From Trichobilharzia szidati (lineage: Eukaryota > Platyhelminthes > Trematoda > Strigeidida > Schistosomatidae): a DNA stretch of 64,000 bases. This document shows positions 24,191-36,869 of the stretch, one piece after another. A program made the translations under genes and the position numbers. The stretch is taken from contig OX235271.1 in NCBI GenBank assembly GCA_944472155.2, forward strand, positions 66,756,416-66,820,415, read 5' to 3'. The notes under the pieces are model-generated. The model saw only the letters and a program-made list of their open reading frames with translations, made no database searches and was not told the DNA's origin. The number at the start of each line of letters is the position of its first letter. The first letter of the stretch is position 1.

Positions 24191-26044
24191 TGAAATCTCG
24201 CTTGATATGTCACCATTAAATTGTAACTTAATAAATAGAGGTTGCTTACGTGCAGTCAGAGTCTCAGGTTTTTTCTCTGATGTTTTCATTTTTCTTATAC
24301 GTCTTTACACATTTTAAAATAAACTCGTCAACATTTCATGATAGGTCTAAAACTCAGGAGTTTCTGTGCAGAGCAAATAAAGAATTGTAATCCATGGTCC
24401 CTTCTACCTGTGCTGTGCTAACTTCAAAAGAAAACCTAAGGTTTTCTTTCACCTTACCCCCTTCTACAAACTGAGAAAAAGAATCAGAAGTTAGAAAAGA
24501 GGGGATGAATTAGAGCAGAAAAAAATAATTATCTGTAACCATATTATTTTCCACTTGCATTACTTTAAGTTGAGGAAATCTCTGTACTGTAACCTGTCTA
24601 CTTCCCCAATGTTTCATCTCTTCTGATATAGTTACTTTTGAATATTTCACATTTTGCTCTGCCAAACTTCTGCTTACTTTACACTTGAACGCTTTGAAGT
24701 AATGTACACTTTCAGTTTGAGCAATTTGTGTTTTAGATGTTAAGTTACAAATATCATTACTGGGAAAAGAATAGAATTTTTTTAGCTTGCATAGCCTCAT
24801 TTTACGCTAGATTTCTTTGTCTGTCAGGCTGATAATTCTGATTCGCTTAACTTCACCGGTCTTAATTAACTTGATCTTTAAATTTTATACTGTATTGAAA
24901 ACTGGCAATTAACGCTGGATTGTATGGATAAAAATTCACTTTCACCTGTGCAAAGTGATCTATAATTTTGACAGTGACTTTCACAAAAAATTCAAATTTT
25001 CAGGCGTTTAAACTTCAAGCGACTGGTACTTTATGTCATCTTCGACAGTTTACGCATTATTTTAGTTAATATAAAATCTCCTCATACAGAAACCGAATGG
25101 CATAATTCTTCATCTCAAATTCCCGGTAAATTCTGTCAAGGTGAAACATCAATAATTCCAGTGGCTACACCAGTCTAAAAAATCTAGTTTATAGACTAAT
25201 TACTAACTGCGATTGAAATGCAGGCTTTTTTAAGATTGTGATGCACCTAAATGATGCATATAAATCTATCAGAAAGCTCTAATTTCAATATTGATTTGAT
25301 GAAAAACGATACATAATTTCATTACTACTACTACTAAAATTAAAAATCATGAACTACAATTAACCATCTTCATCTAAACATTGTTTACTCTTCTGTTTTA
25401 TGACTGTAGTATAAAAATTAATCAATGTTACTGAAGAGTAAATGTACTCAACTAAGGAATAGAAAGTCTTGCTTAACACTATTTGATAAAATCAGTATGA
25501 ACTCTGTCACAAAGTGACAAACTAGAGAGTAACTAAAAACCAAGTTCATCCTAATTTTTAGATTATTTATCAGTACCCTGCCAGCATGTAGAAAGAAAAC
25601 GTCTTCAAGACAATCAAGTAAAACACTGAGTTCTTTACTGGTTTGCATTTGAAACTCTTCATTATTCTGTTTAACTGAAGACACTGCCGCCAGTGAGTTT
25701 TATCGATGAACTTTGCAATGAAGTCTTTAACAAGCAGTCTAGTGGTGACTTTTTGTTCACCAGCAAAAAAGTGAGCTAGTTCTATTTCATTTCAAGTGCA
25801 TGATGCCATTTAAGCATGAAACTTGGGTTCACAAAAATCTTCAATCTTCTTCATATGATTTCCAAAGACATACCGTGTTGTATCACACTGTAAGATCTGA
25901 CAGGTAAATCATAAAATAATCAGGGAATTTTATTTCAATTTCTTTTATTTGACACACTGTTAATGGCCCCCTAGAAAGGGAATTAATTATCTTTCATACA
26001 CTTTAAAAATAACATCTACTGACATCATAGTATATGCTTACTTT
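24191..26044. other. Intronic DNA; one unplaced minus-strand frame
   Basis: The minus frame at 24510-24800 (96 codons) is reasonably protein-like but lacks splice signals or recognised motifs. The frame at 25448-25684 is weaker. I do not annotate either as a gene. Confidence 0.35.
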
Positions 26045-26490
26045 TCATTTCTTGAGTGTCGAGAGGATCCTAGGACTTCAGTAATCCAATTCCACTCCAC
26101 TTGCTTCTGTGTTATCACTTTCAACTAGCGCTAGAACTGCCTACAAACTTTAAATTGCTCTTTACATGATCTCCATAACATCCTCTATTCCATATCTATC
26201 GGGGTTTGCACTTGACTGCCTTGAGTTGGATGTCACTTAAATACCTCTTAAGTGTATGTCCAACCCATCACCATTCTCTGCTGCATAATTATTCGGCAAG
26301 GAGTTTTTTTCTGGTTCATTACAAAACTTTCTGGCTGCTAATCTGATCCTCACTATCACGGAAAGTCAGCTGTTGATGAAAGTTTCCAGTCTATTGGGAC
26401 TGCTTACTGTGACAAGTATTTCAATTCTCTAAAGCATATAGGAACACTTACTTGACATTAGTGTTGAGAATTCGAATCATGTCCCCAGAG
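26045..26490 (-). mobile_element. RTE-type retrotransposon 3' relic
   Basis: Read on the minus strand this aligns with the end of the RTE ORF: a diverged N-A-E-N-G-D-G-L-D-I-H segment in place of KWRWIGHTL, then the 3' end. It starts near 26490 in the region encoding INTNVK-like sequence (attctcaacactaatg). Heavily decayed. Confidence 0.6.
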
Positions 26491-29400
26491 TTACTGAAAC
26501 TTTGAAAGACAGATACTATAGCTTAAATATGTTTTACTAATTATCGATCAAATTCAGTCTTTTAAACTTTAACACAAAACGTCTATCCCTATTCACAGAT
26601 CAGCCTAATTAAACTTAAGAAACTTAAGTAAAATGAGGTTTCCCCCTGACTGAGTTCCATAGCCAAACTAAAGAATTTGACATACCAGAAAAACAACTTT
26701 AAAAATACAGCTATCCATTTAAGCTGCTCGCAGGTAACAAGTGTAGGTGTCCAATGGATAGAGGCAGAATCTGGAAGTGAAAATTCTTGCTTTCGGGTGA
26801 ATTACTTTTTTTCTACGGGGACTGAAATGCAATTCACATCTTTCTATAACATCAGACTGTAAGAGCTGACTAGTGTGCAACAGATATAGTCTGCTTATAT
26901 GCTAAAAACATGGCCACTTATTAGATGTGAAAATTTCGACAAAAGGTTACATGTAAATACAATTAACACAATTACCTAAATACCCCGGAGAAAAACACAT
27001 CTCGTATTCCAGTGGTAGATGAGGTCCAACGAGTATTCAAGTGAGCTAAAATTGACAGGAGTTTTATTCCAAGTGGTTCACCAAAATCGATTGTGCTGAA
27101 GTCTTCAAGAATCAAACCAAATCAACTGTTTACATCAAAACGTTGACCCACTCGTTTCAATGACATGACAATGTTTGAGTAAACAATATACAGACAGAAA
27201 TACTAGATTGCAGCGTCATTTTTGTTTTGCATTGAATAATACGAAGTTATTGGTTCGCCATCTGTACAAGTGATAACCGACTATGCCTCATGACGGCTAA
27301 TACAGGATTATAGAACTAAATCCCTGAGCAGGATGACAGAGCATTCTTAGTATACCATTCCTGAAAATTTAAGTGAGTGTTAAAGATGAACTCATCAAGG
27401 ACAAGTGTACATTTGCTAATGACAACTCGCAAAACTGTTCACCGGATGTAATACTAATAATCTTTTGAAAAATTTATTTTATCTTAGATTGAAGACAGTA
27501 ATACTTATCGATTGTGTAAAACCAATTGTGTGTATAGTTTAAAAGACGTATATTTTATTTCTATCAATTATCTGAAAGTGTAGTATTGAATTCTGTAGAA
27601 TGATTACTTTTAAGTTGCCGTGAGAATAAGCAGCTTTGAAATAATAAACATTTTGTTGCTTGTTAATGTTTTATATCAAAGTATTTTCAAATGAGCCGGG
27701 TTAATTTTCGTTCACTTACTTTTGTATCAGTAAAACAAAAATACATTCAGTGTACATGGGTAAACTGTGATTTATTGTTGAGTAAAAACCAAAGTTTTGT
27801 TTACAGAAAATCATAGCGCATACTTTAGATAAGTAAATAAAAAATTATTGAATTTGTAAATATAAGATGATAAAAGTGAATTGGTAGTTACTTCTGAAAT
27901 TTTAAAATAAATAAAGACGTTTTGAATCTTTCGCGATTCAATTATGTGCCAAAGTTGAAACTGAACAAGTTATAACATGGATGTCAACTAGTTTGCTTTG
28001 TCATTCTTGACTATGAATGCTGATTTCAATGCTGATAAAGTCAGCAGATGTTTGGAATGGATAGTTTTATATTCCTATTCAACGATGAATTTATTAAAAA
28101 TAAGAACTATTCAGACAGCTGTAACCTTTACACATAAAACGTTAGAGTTGCTAAATTAGCTGGTTTTTACATAGTCTTCTAAACTGCCTATTCGTCTGAG
28201 TTACTGTTAGTCGCTTACTGTCTGAACTCCTATGAGTGTCTGACCTATTCCTGGCGATTTCAGTATTTTCGAAGTAACCACGTGTCCTCATTCTTTTGAT
28301 GTAATTGTTACCGCAAGTACATGCATTAACAGATATTACGTATAGGATATGTGTTCATTCTTGTTTGCACCAACAGACGACATCTATGAAACAGAGTTGA
28401 TACTTCCGTTACAACTTTGCTTCTTCTGTATTCTTGGTTGAATGAATATTGTTCAACACAATCACAATGATCACCTGCGTCGTATTTTCACAAACTTTAT
28501 ACATTTCTTCTAGTGTAATCATTAGTGAAGCTTTGTGAATAACCGTTTTTTTCAGCAATTTAGCTGTGTTCTGTGATTCGTAATGTGGACTACAAGCGAT
28601 AATAAATGACTTTATGTAAGGACGGCTAAGTAACAGAAAACTCTACGATACCTTATTCCGTAAGCGTTCTGTTTTGAAAAACCTATCAGGCATGAAATCA
28701 TTAACTTACTGCGAAATATTAAGTGTATGGCTGTTTTTTATTTATGGTTTCATGAATACATTGTTGTCACTATTTCTACTTGGCTTTAATTCTACACTCA
28801 TATTCTTATTGATACTATTAATGATGTAAACTCCCTGTTAATTATTTCCCCCTTTAGTATATAATGTCAACAAAGAAAATTAGATACAATATTGTCATAC
28901 GTGTTGGAAATTCAGCATTGTTTCAAACCTACTGTTTGGGATAATGCCATTATTATTATTATTCCCTTTGGCCCTGTAAAACACACATAATCGAGCTAAA
29001 TTTGTCAATGTTCAAACGAAACTCATGACAATGAAGGAATCTTTCTAGTGTGCCATCTACTTCATACTCCATACTACTACATTAACAAAATTGAACGTAT
29101 CACAATTTTCATCTTAGTATAAAGCGTTGTAAAGTCTAATCACATACTAGTTGTGAATACTATACAATGTAGGATGAGTATGCACTGGTATGCAGTTTCT
29201 TTTAATGTATATTTAAGGTATTAGTCATAGAAACAGCTAACAGTACAGAAACAAATGATCTACCAATAGTCACCGCATAACAACGCAAGTGAAAGCTCTT
29301 ATCGTTACGTCTACCGCAGTGACAGATGTTGTCAGGCAAACTTGACTGGTTTTCAAACCAACTGCTGAATATGCATGCTTAGAAATCCTACATTATCAAG

Positions 29401-29870
29401 ATGAAATCCCTGGTAGAGTCATAGGTGTATACAGCTTGCTTGTCTGAAACTAAAGGTAAATAGCTTTTCAGTTCACCATGGTTTTCAGCGACTGTCTACT
29501 TGGCTTAAACTTATAGTGCTGTTTACTTCAAAATGTACTTGACTACATATTCTTCATTGTTTTTAAAATAATTTATGACAAAATAAGATACTAAGGACTC
29601 CATTCTTTAAATGACACGAATCCCATTGGTTTATCTTATTATCTACCTGTAAATAAATGAAAAATGCTTGAAACATAAACTGTTTTCAGTATTTCTAATC
29701 ACATCGTGTTGGCTTGAGATAAGCCGTTTCCAAAAATATCTGTGCTTATAAAACGTAGTAGGATTTGAAAATCACGTTCACATTTTCTTTATTAAGGTGC
29801 ATTCATGATGCTAGATAACAACTCAAGTGCTGCAAGTGTCATCGTCTCACTACTTTGTCTTTTTAAATTT
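26491..29870. other. Intronic DNA, nothing recognised
   Basis: The longest stretch here without a named element. It is AT-rich with one ATT microsatellite near 28950. The 61-codon frame at 26677-26862 has no supporting signal. Confidence 0.45.
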
Positions 29871-30104
29871 TACTCCGTTACGTTCCCAGCGGAACATAAG
29901 GCTTCAAGTTACAGGCTTGAAGTTTCGGTAGCAGTGGTATTTATTCTTTTACTGGATGGGGTTGCTAGCCTCACGCCAAACTTCTCCTCTTTACCAGTCT
30001 TATTTCCGGCTTAGCATGGTAAAGGAGTGCATCGGCCAGGGATCAAACCCTGAACAACGTGTGGGGTGGTTGGCAGATATTCGTCCACTGTGCTACCGAC
30101 GCAC
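29871..30104 (-). mobile_element. tRNA-headed SINE, LINE-like tail
   Basis: On the minus strand: head GGTGCGTCGGTAGCACAGTG, a worn B box, then the body (atgctaagccggaaataag), and the tail cttcaagcctgtaacttgaa, then the ccttatgttcc block. One of the better preserved copies. Confidence 0.85.
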
Positions 30105-30512
30105 CAAAGGCATAATATGCGTACATGAATTAATCTTATAAGAGCATAATTCGAGATAATATAAGTGTGCAACGAGCACAACGTTAGTTTTTACGACAAC
30201 AAAAAATAATGAAGTCGACTGCAACTTAAAATATTTCCTTCATTGACAGACAAAAATACATCGGTCGGATATTATTATTTACTGTATCTCTACACTGAAT
30301 AACCATTTCACTTATTAAGTACTTCGTCTCTGATTGTCGAAGTTTCATTACCAAACCTGGTAACGTCTTCAGCACTGATTACTTTGAGAAATCAAACAGA
30401 GTTTGGATTCGTATGAATATTTAGGCTTTCTTTTTCTCGAATAAAGATTTGCATTATTATTAAAAAAATACCTGATTAGTGAACATAGCTCGAATAAAGC
30501 AAAACTAACGGT
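30105..30512. other. Intronic DNA, nothing recognised
   Basis: Spacer between two oppositely oriented SINEs. Confidence 0.4.
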
Positions 30513-30516
30513 TTGT

Positions 30517-30729
30517 GCTTCGGTGGCACAGCGGCTAGAAATCTTGCCGACCATGCACATGGTCCGGAGTTCGATGCCAGGCCGACGCACTCTTTTACCA
30601 TGCCAAGCCAGAAATAAGACTGGTATGAGGCTAGCAACCACATCTCGTAAAATAAATACCACTGCTATTGAAACTTCAAAACTGTAGCTTGAAGCCCTAT
30701 GTTCCACTGGGAACGTGAAGGAATAAAAT
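30517..30729 (+). mobile_element. tRNA-headed SINE, LINE-like tail, 9-bp target duplication
   Basis: Head CGGTGGCACAGCGGCTAG (A box TGGCACAGCGG) and B box AGTTCGATGCC; tail gaagccctatgttccactgg ending gaataaaat. The repeat ACGGTTTGT flanks it at 30508-30516 and 30730-30738. With the copy at 29871-30104 it forms an inverted pair about 400 bp apart. Confidence 0.87.
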
Positions 30730-30989
30730 ACGGTTTGTATAAAATAAGATGCAGTCATTATTTACTTCGTTGGTTTCTCCACAGCTGTTTAGAACCTAAA
30801 CTGTTAATTAAGCTTTTATACTGAGAAATTTAAAAACTACTTTAAAAGGTGACATCAGGTCAGGTAAAAGTAGAAATGATACCTATTTAATGTATGCATA
30901 GAAGAATCGCTTTTTGAAACAAAACAAAGTCAAAATATAAATTTTTGGATAAAATCGATCAGGGGTTGCGTTATAAAGATAATAGGTGG

Positions 30990-31470
30990 ATAATTCGTGA
31001 TGTGGCAAACTCAGATCATCAAAACAAACAAAAGGTTGCAGCAAAATATTGCGTAGTCAAACAAAAGTGAGTAAAGACATCCAGTTGGCAAGCCAAGACA
31101 AGGCAAGACTATCAACTGCTTCTTTCTATAAAAAGTAAATCAGGTTCCAATCGTTTGGTAGCAACTGCTTCAGAAATCTTGATTAAAACTGAATTGCTTT
31201 GTGTAATGATAGTTTTAAAAGGATTTCATGCTATCCGTCTCGTGATCCGCATAGACAAGATATCTGTTACTGTCATTATTGAAAGCGTTTGTCTTCTTAG
31301 GAAGTAGGCTTTTTATTGCACGTCCAGAGAACCTAGGTAAGTCTCTCTTTCTGTCGTTTCTGTAATGACTACTATGTATACGTGTAAACTTGCATACATA
31401 GGCGGAATTTACATAGGAAAATATCCACTGACCCTCGATTTCACCGAAGAGCATGTCGTTCTATAGATGG
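30990..31470 (-). pseudogene. Penelope-like element GIY-YIG relic with 3' UTR (third lineage)
   Basis: The minus-strand frame 31215-31454 contains YVNSAYVCKFTRIHSSHY then RAIKSLLPKKTNAFNN, a worn version of VYKFTCIC..SYV..T..RAHLRFSEHVPK...AF. The following ~200 bp match 40560-40700 (minus) and 42250-42400 (plus), so this is the same lineage's 3' UTR. No catalytic residues survive with confidence. Confidence 0.65.
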
Positions 31471-31684
31471 TAATCAAAGTAGCAGTAAGATAGATTCTAG
31501 GTAGTGACAGTCCCGACCATCTGTCGACTATTCCTGAACGAAATTCATCCTCCCAATTATTTCACTAGGTCCTACAGGTAAAGGGAGAAATCTTGCATAC
31601 AATCACGCCAGTGAAGTTCAGGAAGACAGCAGGACCAGAAGGAATTCCCCCGAGGGACTGAAAACGGACCCAGAGACTCCGGAA

Positions 31685-31893
31685 GAAGTGCACAGCGGTT
31701 AGGACTCTCGCCGACCATGCACATGGTCTGAGGTTTGATTCTCCGCCGACGAACACCTGATATCTATGGTCGGCCTGCTAAATTTTGGCAACAGATATCA
31801 CATGCTGAAAATTTCATACTTGTACCAAAATACTGTGTGGAATCAAGCTATAATAAAATTAAAATAAAAAGAATAAAAAATAAAAATTATACC
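31685..31893 (+). mobile_element. tRNA-headed SINE, second tail type
   Basis: Head cacagcggttaggactctcg, B-box GGTTTGATTCT, tail gatatctatggtcggcctgc ... A-rich end. It lies directly against the 5' side of the RTE fragment that follows. Confidence 0.8.
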
Positions 31894-31896
31894 CAC

Positions 31897-32815
31897 CGAT
31901 TGGAGGGAAAGTCACCTCATTAATCCACAAGAGGAGGGCGATTTATGCACCCGGAAGAATTAACATAGAATAATGTTCTCGTCCATGCTGAGTAAAATTC
32001 TAAGTCGCGTCAGCTTGGAGAGAATAAAAGATGCACTGGATGCCGAACTCCGCCACCCACCAGAACAAGCTGGATTCAGGAAAGGTGAATCATGTGCTGA
32101 TAAAGCTGCAACTCTACATGTCATCATCACAGAACAAAGCATAGAATGGCAGTCAAATCTCCCTCTACCTCAAGTTCATCAAATCCGAAAAGGGCTTCAT
32201 CAGACAGTGTTGACCGAGAAGTTGTTTGCAAACTGAGTCGACACTCTGGCGTACGGTGCCTAAGTCTTTATCATTCTCATTCAACAGCTGGGTGTATGAC
32301 ATTGCTGCGTGTCAGGTGGTTCACAACGGAAAACTCAGTGAGGCGTTTGAAGTCAACACAGGAGTAAGGCGGGGCTGTCAGCTTACTATCACCAATTATA
32401 TTCTTGGCTGTTGTGTACTGGATTATGCGTCAGACTTTGGGGAGTGAGTACTCTGGACCGATGAGAAGACTCTGGAAGGTTTAAATTTCGTGTGTGAATG
32501 ATTTATGTTTAATGTCACACAAACTCAAAGACTTGCAGGAGAAAACCAATAAACTGACTGACAATTCAGGTAACAAGGACAAGACAGCAGGTGAACATAG
32601 AGAAGACGAAGTGGATGGAGATAACGAACCAACAGCAACCAGCACCAGTCGCTATCAATGGGCGAGATTTGTCAGATGTTATTACCTTTACTTATTAAGG
32701 AAACATCGTTTCAACCACAGGTAGTTGGAACGGATGAAGATATCAAAGCCAGCCAGCCAGAATCGGAAAGGCAAGATATGCCTTCAGCGGTTTTTTAAAT
32801 AATGCAGAATCATCA
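31897..32815 (+). mobile_element. RTE-type retrotransposon fragment, reverse transcriptase region
   Basis: The frames read in order TDWRESHL...EEGDL, a stop, MFSSMLSKILSRVSLERIKD, EQAGFRKGESCADKAATLHV, then frameshifted remains of DFEKAFDSVDRE and the ACQVVHNGKLSEAFEVNTGV block, WIMRQT-like sequence, DLCLMSHKLKDLQEKTNKLT, and finally the YLYL..NIVSTTG segment. The YxDD-equivalent region reads NDLCLM rather than ADDLCLM. Many frame changes; no function. It is the most complete palm-domain remnant in the window together with 6075-7425. Confidence 0.87.
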
Positions 32816-32954
32816 AGATGAATAGATTACATTTCACGCATGTGTATGTCACAGTGTGCTTAGAGAGAACACTACAATGAATATCAATTAAGCTGTAAAA
32901 AGTAAAGGTTTATTCATATAAGTTTAATAATAAACAAAGGATACAGAGAATTCA

Positions 32955-33410
32955 TGTATACGGGAGGGGTTCGAACCCAGGACCTTTTGGTTTCAAGGCG
33001 AGCTCGTAGACCATTGAGCTATTGGGACCTACCAAACTAGTACTTGAAAATTAATCTGATGCTCACTAGCGACTGGACCTATTCAGGCAGTTAACCTAGG
33101 GTTCTAGTGGGAAGTGGTGACCAGTAGATTGCAGCAGGTTGAAGGTAAGGCAGTAACTCATCGAAGAAGACATTGCGAAGTGGTCGCATAGGCTGGCCGT
33201 TGGATCGGGTCCCAGAGGCTCAATGGCGTACAAGCTTGCCTTGTAACCAGAAGGTCCTTGGTTTGAACCCTTGCGGTGAGTGTGTACTGCTGAAGAGTCC
33301 CAAAGGGCTAGGACGAAACAGCTGTTCAGTACTCCCAGGTTTTCCAGTGGTTCTCTAATTGATGTCAGCTAATGATGAAATCCTCCATCCAATCTTCAGG
33401 TGATTGTTTT
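32955..33410. mobile_element. Family B repeat: short minus-strand arm plus full plus-strand unit
   Basis: A minus-strand piece at 32963-33030 (ggttcgaacccaggaccttt and box TGGCTCAATGG-like in reverse) is followed by a plus unit at 33031-33410: head ctgatgctcactagcgactg, A-box AGGCTCAATGG, B-box GGTTTGAACCC, hammerhead at 33284-33332, tail gatgaaatcctccatccaat. This copy keeps a consensus hammerhead core. Confidence 0.82.
33284..33332 (+). ncRNA. Hammerhead ribozyme, complete core (family B)
   Basis: Stem I halves GTACTG (33284-33289) and CAGTAC (33327-33332) pair perfectly. The core CUGAAGA (33290-33296) fits CUGANGA. Helix II is GTCC (33297-33300) with GGAC (33311-33314), including the conserved G10.1-C11.1 pair, and a 10-nt loop. 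GAAA follows at 33315-33318. Helix III is minimal: A15.1 to U16.1 across CAGCUG. The cleavage triplet is GUU, which satisfies the NUH rule (cut expected after 33326). Other family B copies usually have A at the C3 position, which should abolish activity. Self-cleavage here is predicted, not shown. Confidence 0.8.
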
Positions 33411-33483
33411 TCTCATCGCATAGACTATTGAGTGGATCCATGTCCAGATGTCTACTTACTGACGTTTTATTCTTCAATATCAG

Positions 33484-33641
33484 GCTCACTTACAATTGGA
33501 CAGGTAAAAGACAATGCAAAAGTAGATATTCGTAGAAATTGGCAATACATCTTACTGCCTAATGAAGTCACTATTAATGGCGTCATCAGTCCTGGTGATG
33601 AAGCATCCGTGATAGGAAAATTAGTGCTTGGAGAACAATAA
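33484..33641 (+). CDS. Candidate 3'-terminal exon of unknown protein (weak)
   Basis: A plus-strand frame follows a TTCTTCAATATCAG acceptor-like sequence and encodes a compact, non-repetitive C terminus (VKDNAKVDIRRNWQYILLPN ... GDEASVIGKLVLGEQ). The stop TAA at 33639-33641 overlaps an AATAAA polyadenylation signal (33637-33642). As an exon starting at 33484 it needs one base from the previous exon, which does not fit the phase-0 end of the 42-602 exon; an acceptor at 33503|33504 would fit but is poor. I do not recognise the protein. A processed fragment or chance frame is possible; the opposite strand is also open. Confidence 0.3.
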
Positions 33642-36080
33642 AAGTTCACACTCATAATCTAGGCTACAAATGTTCTATATTATTCGACCTATTTAAACAC
33701 TGAAGAGGATGGTCAGCAGGTCAATGAAGTATCCCTGCAGACTGTTTTCAAACCTCCTTGACTGGTGGTGACTAGCAGTAGAATTCAATGTTCACTTTTC
33801 GTCTCATATAGTTGTATGTACCTGCATCTGTGGTGATTGTTTGGTTTCCCACTGAGAGTAGAAATGAGCATTAATGTTTTCAAACGCTAGCACATCATCT
33901 AGTATGTGACTGGTCCACTAAAGCCACCATCTACCAAGAGACATTATTTTTACCTCAGGGTTTCGCGGAAGAATCCACACTACGGGCTGATATGTCAACA
34001 AAAACTCAGGGTTTCCGTGTAATATAAATGGACCGGCCGGAAATCCAAGATGGCTTCAGCAAGTGTTCGAAATATTCATACCATTAACAAGCTTAGCTGA
34101 ATTTTTAATGAAAGGTATGCTGTAGACCTCACCATAACGCTTTTATATACGCGATTATATGATATCTGTTAAACAAACATACGTCACAGGGCATTGATTA
34201 TGTTGCATTTCGACTACATTCTTTTTACTCATAGTGATGCGGTGACTGAAAAACTGTCTCCTAACTGAATAATGTATATGTGAATACGAGTGTGCGTGTG
34301 TGTTTGTGCATGGGAAACTGTTTCAGCAAATTGATCCAGTAGATAGACAAATAAATAATATTATTCTATTGATCTGACCTGCACACCTATTTTCGTGTTT
34401 ACTCATTTCGTTCCAGGTATTGAATAAGTTTCACATATATACATATATATATGTCTCCATTATTTTAAATGATTTTGTTTTCAAATTAAGCAGTTATAAA
34501 TGATTGGAAAAAAGTAACCAATCACAGGTAAGGAAAGTTATTGACCAGTCAAATAGAGAACTGTTTTTCATTAAAAAAAAACAATAAATATAAAATACAA
34601 AATTTCTATGGCATACAGTAATCGAGAGACAGAAAAAGAGACCAATAGCTTTATCAAATTCACTTATGGCTTAGATTATTGATAACACGATCATCATCAT
34701 CATCATTATTAGTCTTATTATTGAGAGTAAAAAAAAGAGAGATGTGTAATTCTATGCCCCCTTTTGTTTTAAATCTTCCGTCGATAATGACCACTTGATG
34801 TGATTATTATTTAACAACAACAAAGTGTAATCAACAAAACACATACGCACACACACACACACACATATCATCATGCTGATTTATTCGGAATTACTAACTG
34901 ATTACACTCAAAAAGATAATCAATCATCGAAATGTGATCGACTCAGCGGTAAGGAGAAACGCCTACCAAGATTTGCACTATCAGAAAAGTAAGTGGAATT
35001 TCAGTATGTTTGTTTTATTTGATAATATTAATTTGCGTGTTTTTTTTAAAGAAAGATTCAATTTCGATGTAACAGAAGCAGGAGCTGAGGTTTTGTGAAC
35101 TGGATCGTCACACAGTTCTTAGACTGCCATTAAGTAGTGTAATCGAACAAGCTGTATATCTAGGCTGACAAATTTTTTTCTCCTTTTAGTTAAAACTAAT
35201 TCACTGTGATTATGATACCCATACTTACTTGGTTGTATTGTCGACATTTCGATCTAGACAAAGTGGTACGGGCTGATCTTCAGTGTTACTACTCTCTGTA
35301 TTGAGAAAGAATTCGCCAAAAAATAGGTGTATTCAACAGTAAACGTTAGATAGTCTTCATTCGTGTAACCCTTTAGTGTCTGTTTAACGTGGAGCATTAG
35401 ATTCACAGCAAGTGACAGCAGAAACATGAAAAGAAACTAACAATGGCAAACAAAAATACATTGCTAGCCACCTTTCAATGAATTTCAGAAGAAAGATTTT
35501 TTCACAAGACACTTTGTTGAAAATGAAATGAATTAGTTCGTGATAGACTTTATTGGCGCTTGTTTGTCAAATTATAAATTACGCGTAAGAGATGTTATTT
35601 TTTCAAGTTGCACTTAGTATTCTTGAATCTATATCTCTTCTTTGAAAGCACACCTATAATTCATTAAATAGTCAGTAGTACAACTGGACCTCGTCTTTCC
35701 AACTAATATCATTTTTAGGTACAACGTTTTCTTTCTTTCTTTTCCTATTCTCTCTCTCTTTTTTTTCTTTTCTTTTTGTGCTGCCTTGTTTCTTTCTCTC
35801 GCTTACGCCAGTAAATATGACAGCACTTACTTTTCTAACACCTTCAAACAATGTTCAACTTTTGCTTTGCTACCAAAATCTCAATATGTTGTTGTCATAA
35901 TGAACTGAGATTCCCTTGATCTATGTAGAATTTTATTTATTGATAATGTACTAAGTGGATGCAATACTGTAGTGAAAATGCTGAGAATTCCATTCTGTAT
36001 CACAAGTACTGTTTTGGAATAAAGCAAATTATTATCATTATTCTGTGAACTGAACCTGAACTAGATAAACGTTTAAGGGC
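33642..36080. other. Intronic DNA with simple repeats
   Basis: Contains (ATC)n at 34690-34706, (AC)n at 34847-34865 and a polypyrimidine tract at 35728-35778. A moderately GC-rich stretch at 33790-34070 with no recognised element. No gene seen. Confidence 0.5.
34847..34865. repeat. (AC)n microsatellite
   Basis: About nine uninterrupted AC units. Confidence 0.88.
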
Positions 36081-36276
36081 CGCGTCGGCGGCCCAGTGGT
36101 TAGGACTCTCGCCAACCATGCACATGGTCCGGGGTTCGATCCCCTGCCGCCACACACCCGATATCTATGGTCGGCCTGCAAAATTTAGGCTACCGATATC
36201 CATGCTGAAAATTCCATGCTTGTACTGAAAATACGGTGTGGCATCAAGCTGTAACCAAAAATAAAATAAATAAAAT
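36081..36276 (+). mobile_element. tRNA-headed SINE, second tail type, well preserved
   Basis: Head GCGTCGGCGGCCCAGTGG, B box GGTTCGATCCCC, body gatatctatggtcggcctgc, tail ctgtaaccaaaaataaaata. Best copy of this tail type in the window. Confidence 0.87.
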
Positions 36277-36869
36277 ATTTACACCGACAAAACATGATAA
36301 CTAAATTCTAAATGGCATTTATGAACAGCATTATGGTAACGCTGATTGTATTATTCTATCAGTACATCGTACAAAGTGCGTTGCTATACTGTTCAAATAC
36401 TATAAAAATGTTTCCAAATTCTAACTGAGTATGAGAAGGCAATTTTTACGGTAACCCTTAACTTTTAAGGCCTTACGATTACCAACAACTGGTAATTGAA
36501 TATCAAACAGAATATCCGTGTTTCTGCTGTCATAATTAGTTCGACAAATCATTCATTGAAAATCTATTTCACAGTAAAAATCATATCATGTCATTGCGGA
36601 TACAGCTAGTAATACTCAGGATGTCAAATACATTTTCACGGCAGATTTTGATAAGACTAAGTATGATTTCGTTATCATAAAGGTATACTGACCTTTAAGT
36701 GCTTCTCTTGATTCCACCTTCATCTGCACATGTCCTGTAATACTACACTCTCATCACATTATTACATGTTTCACTCTTGAAAACTGGACCTAATTCCATT
36801 TTAATTTGTCTGGATGAGACAATGTGACAGCCTAAAAATCTGACACAACAGGGTTGAGAGACAGATTTA
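36277..36869. other. Intronic DNA, nothing recognised
   Basis: No feature I can support. Confidence 0.4.

Noticed and set aside
24510..24800. 96-codon minus-strand frame
   Set aside because: Composition is protein-like but there is no supporting signal or recognised domain.
34690..34865. CRISPR-like or regulatory array
   Set aside because: Only simple ATC and AC microsatellites; eukaryotic intron.
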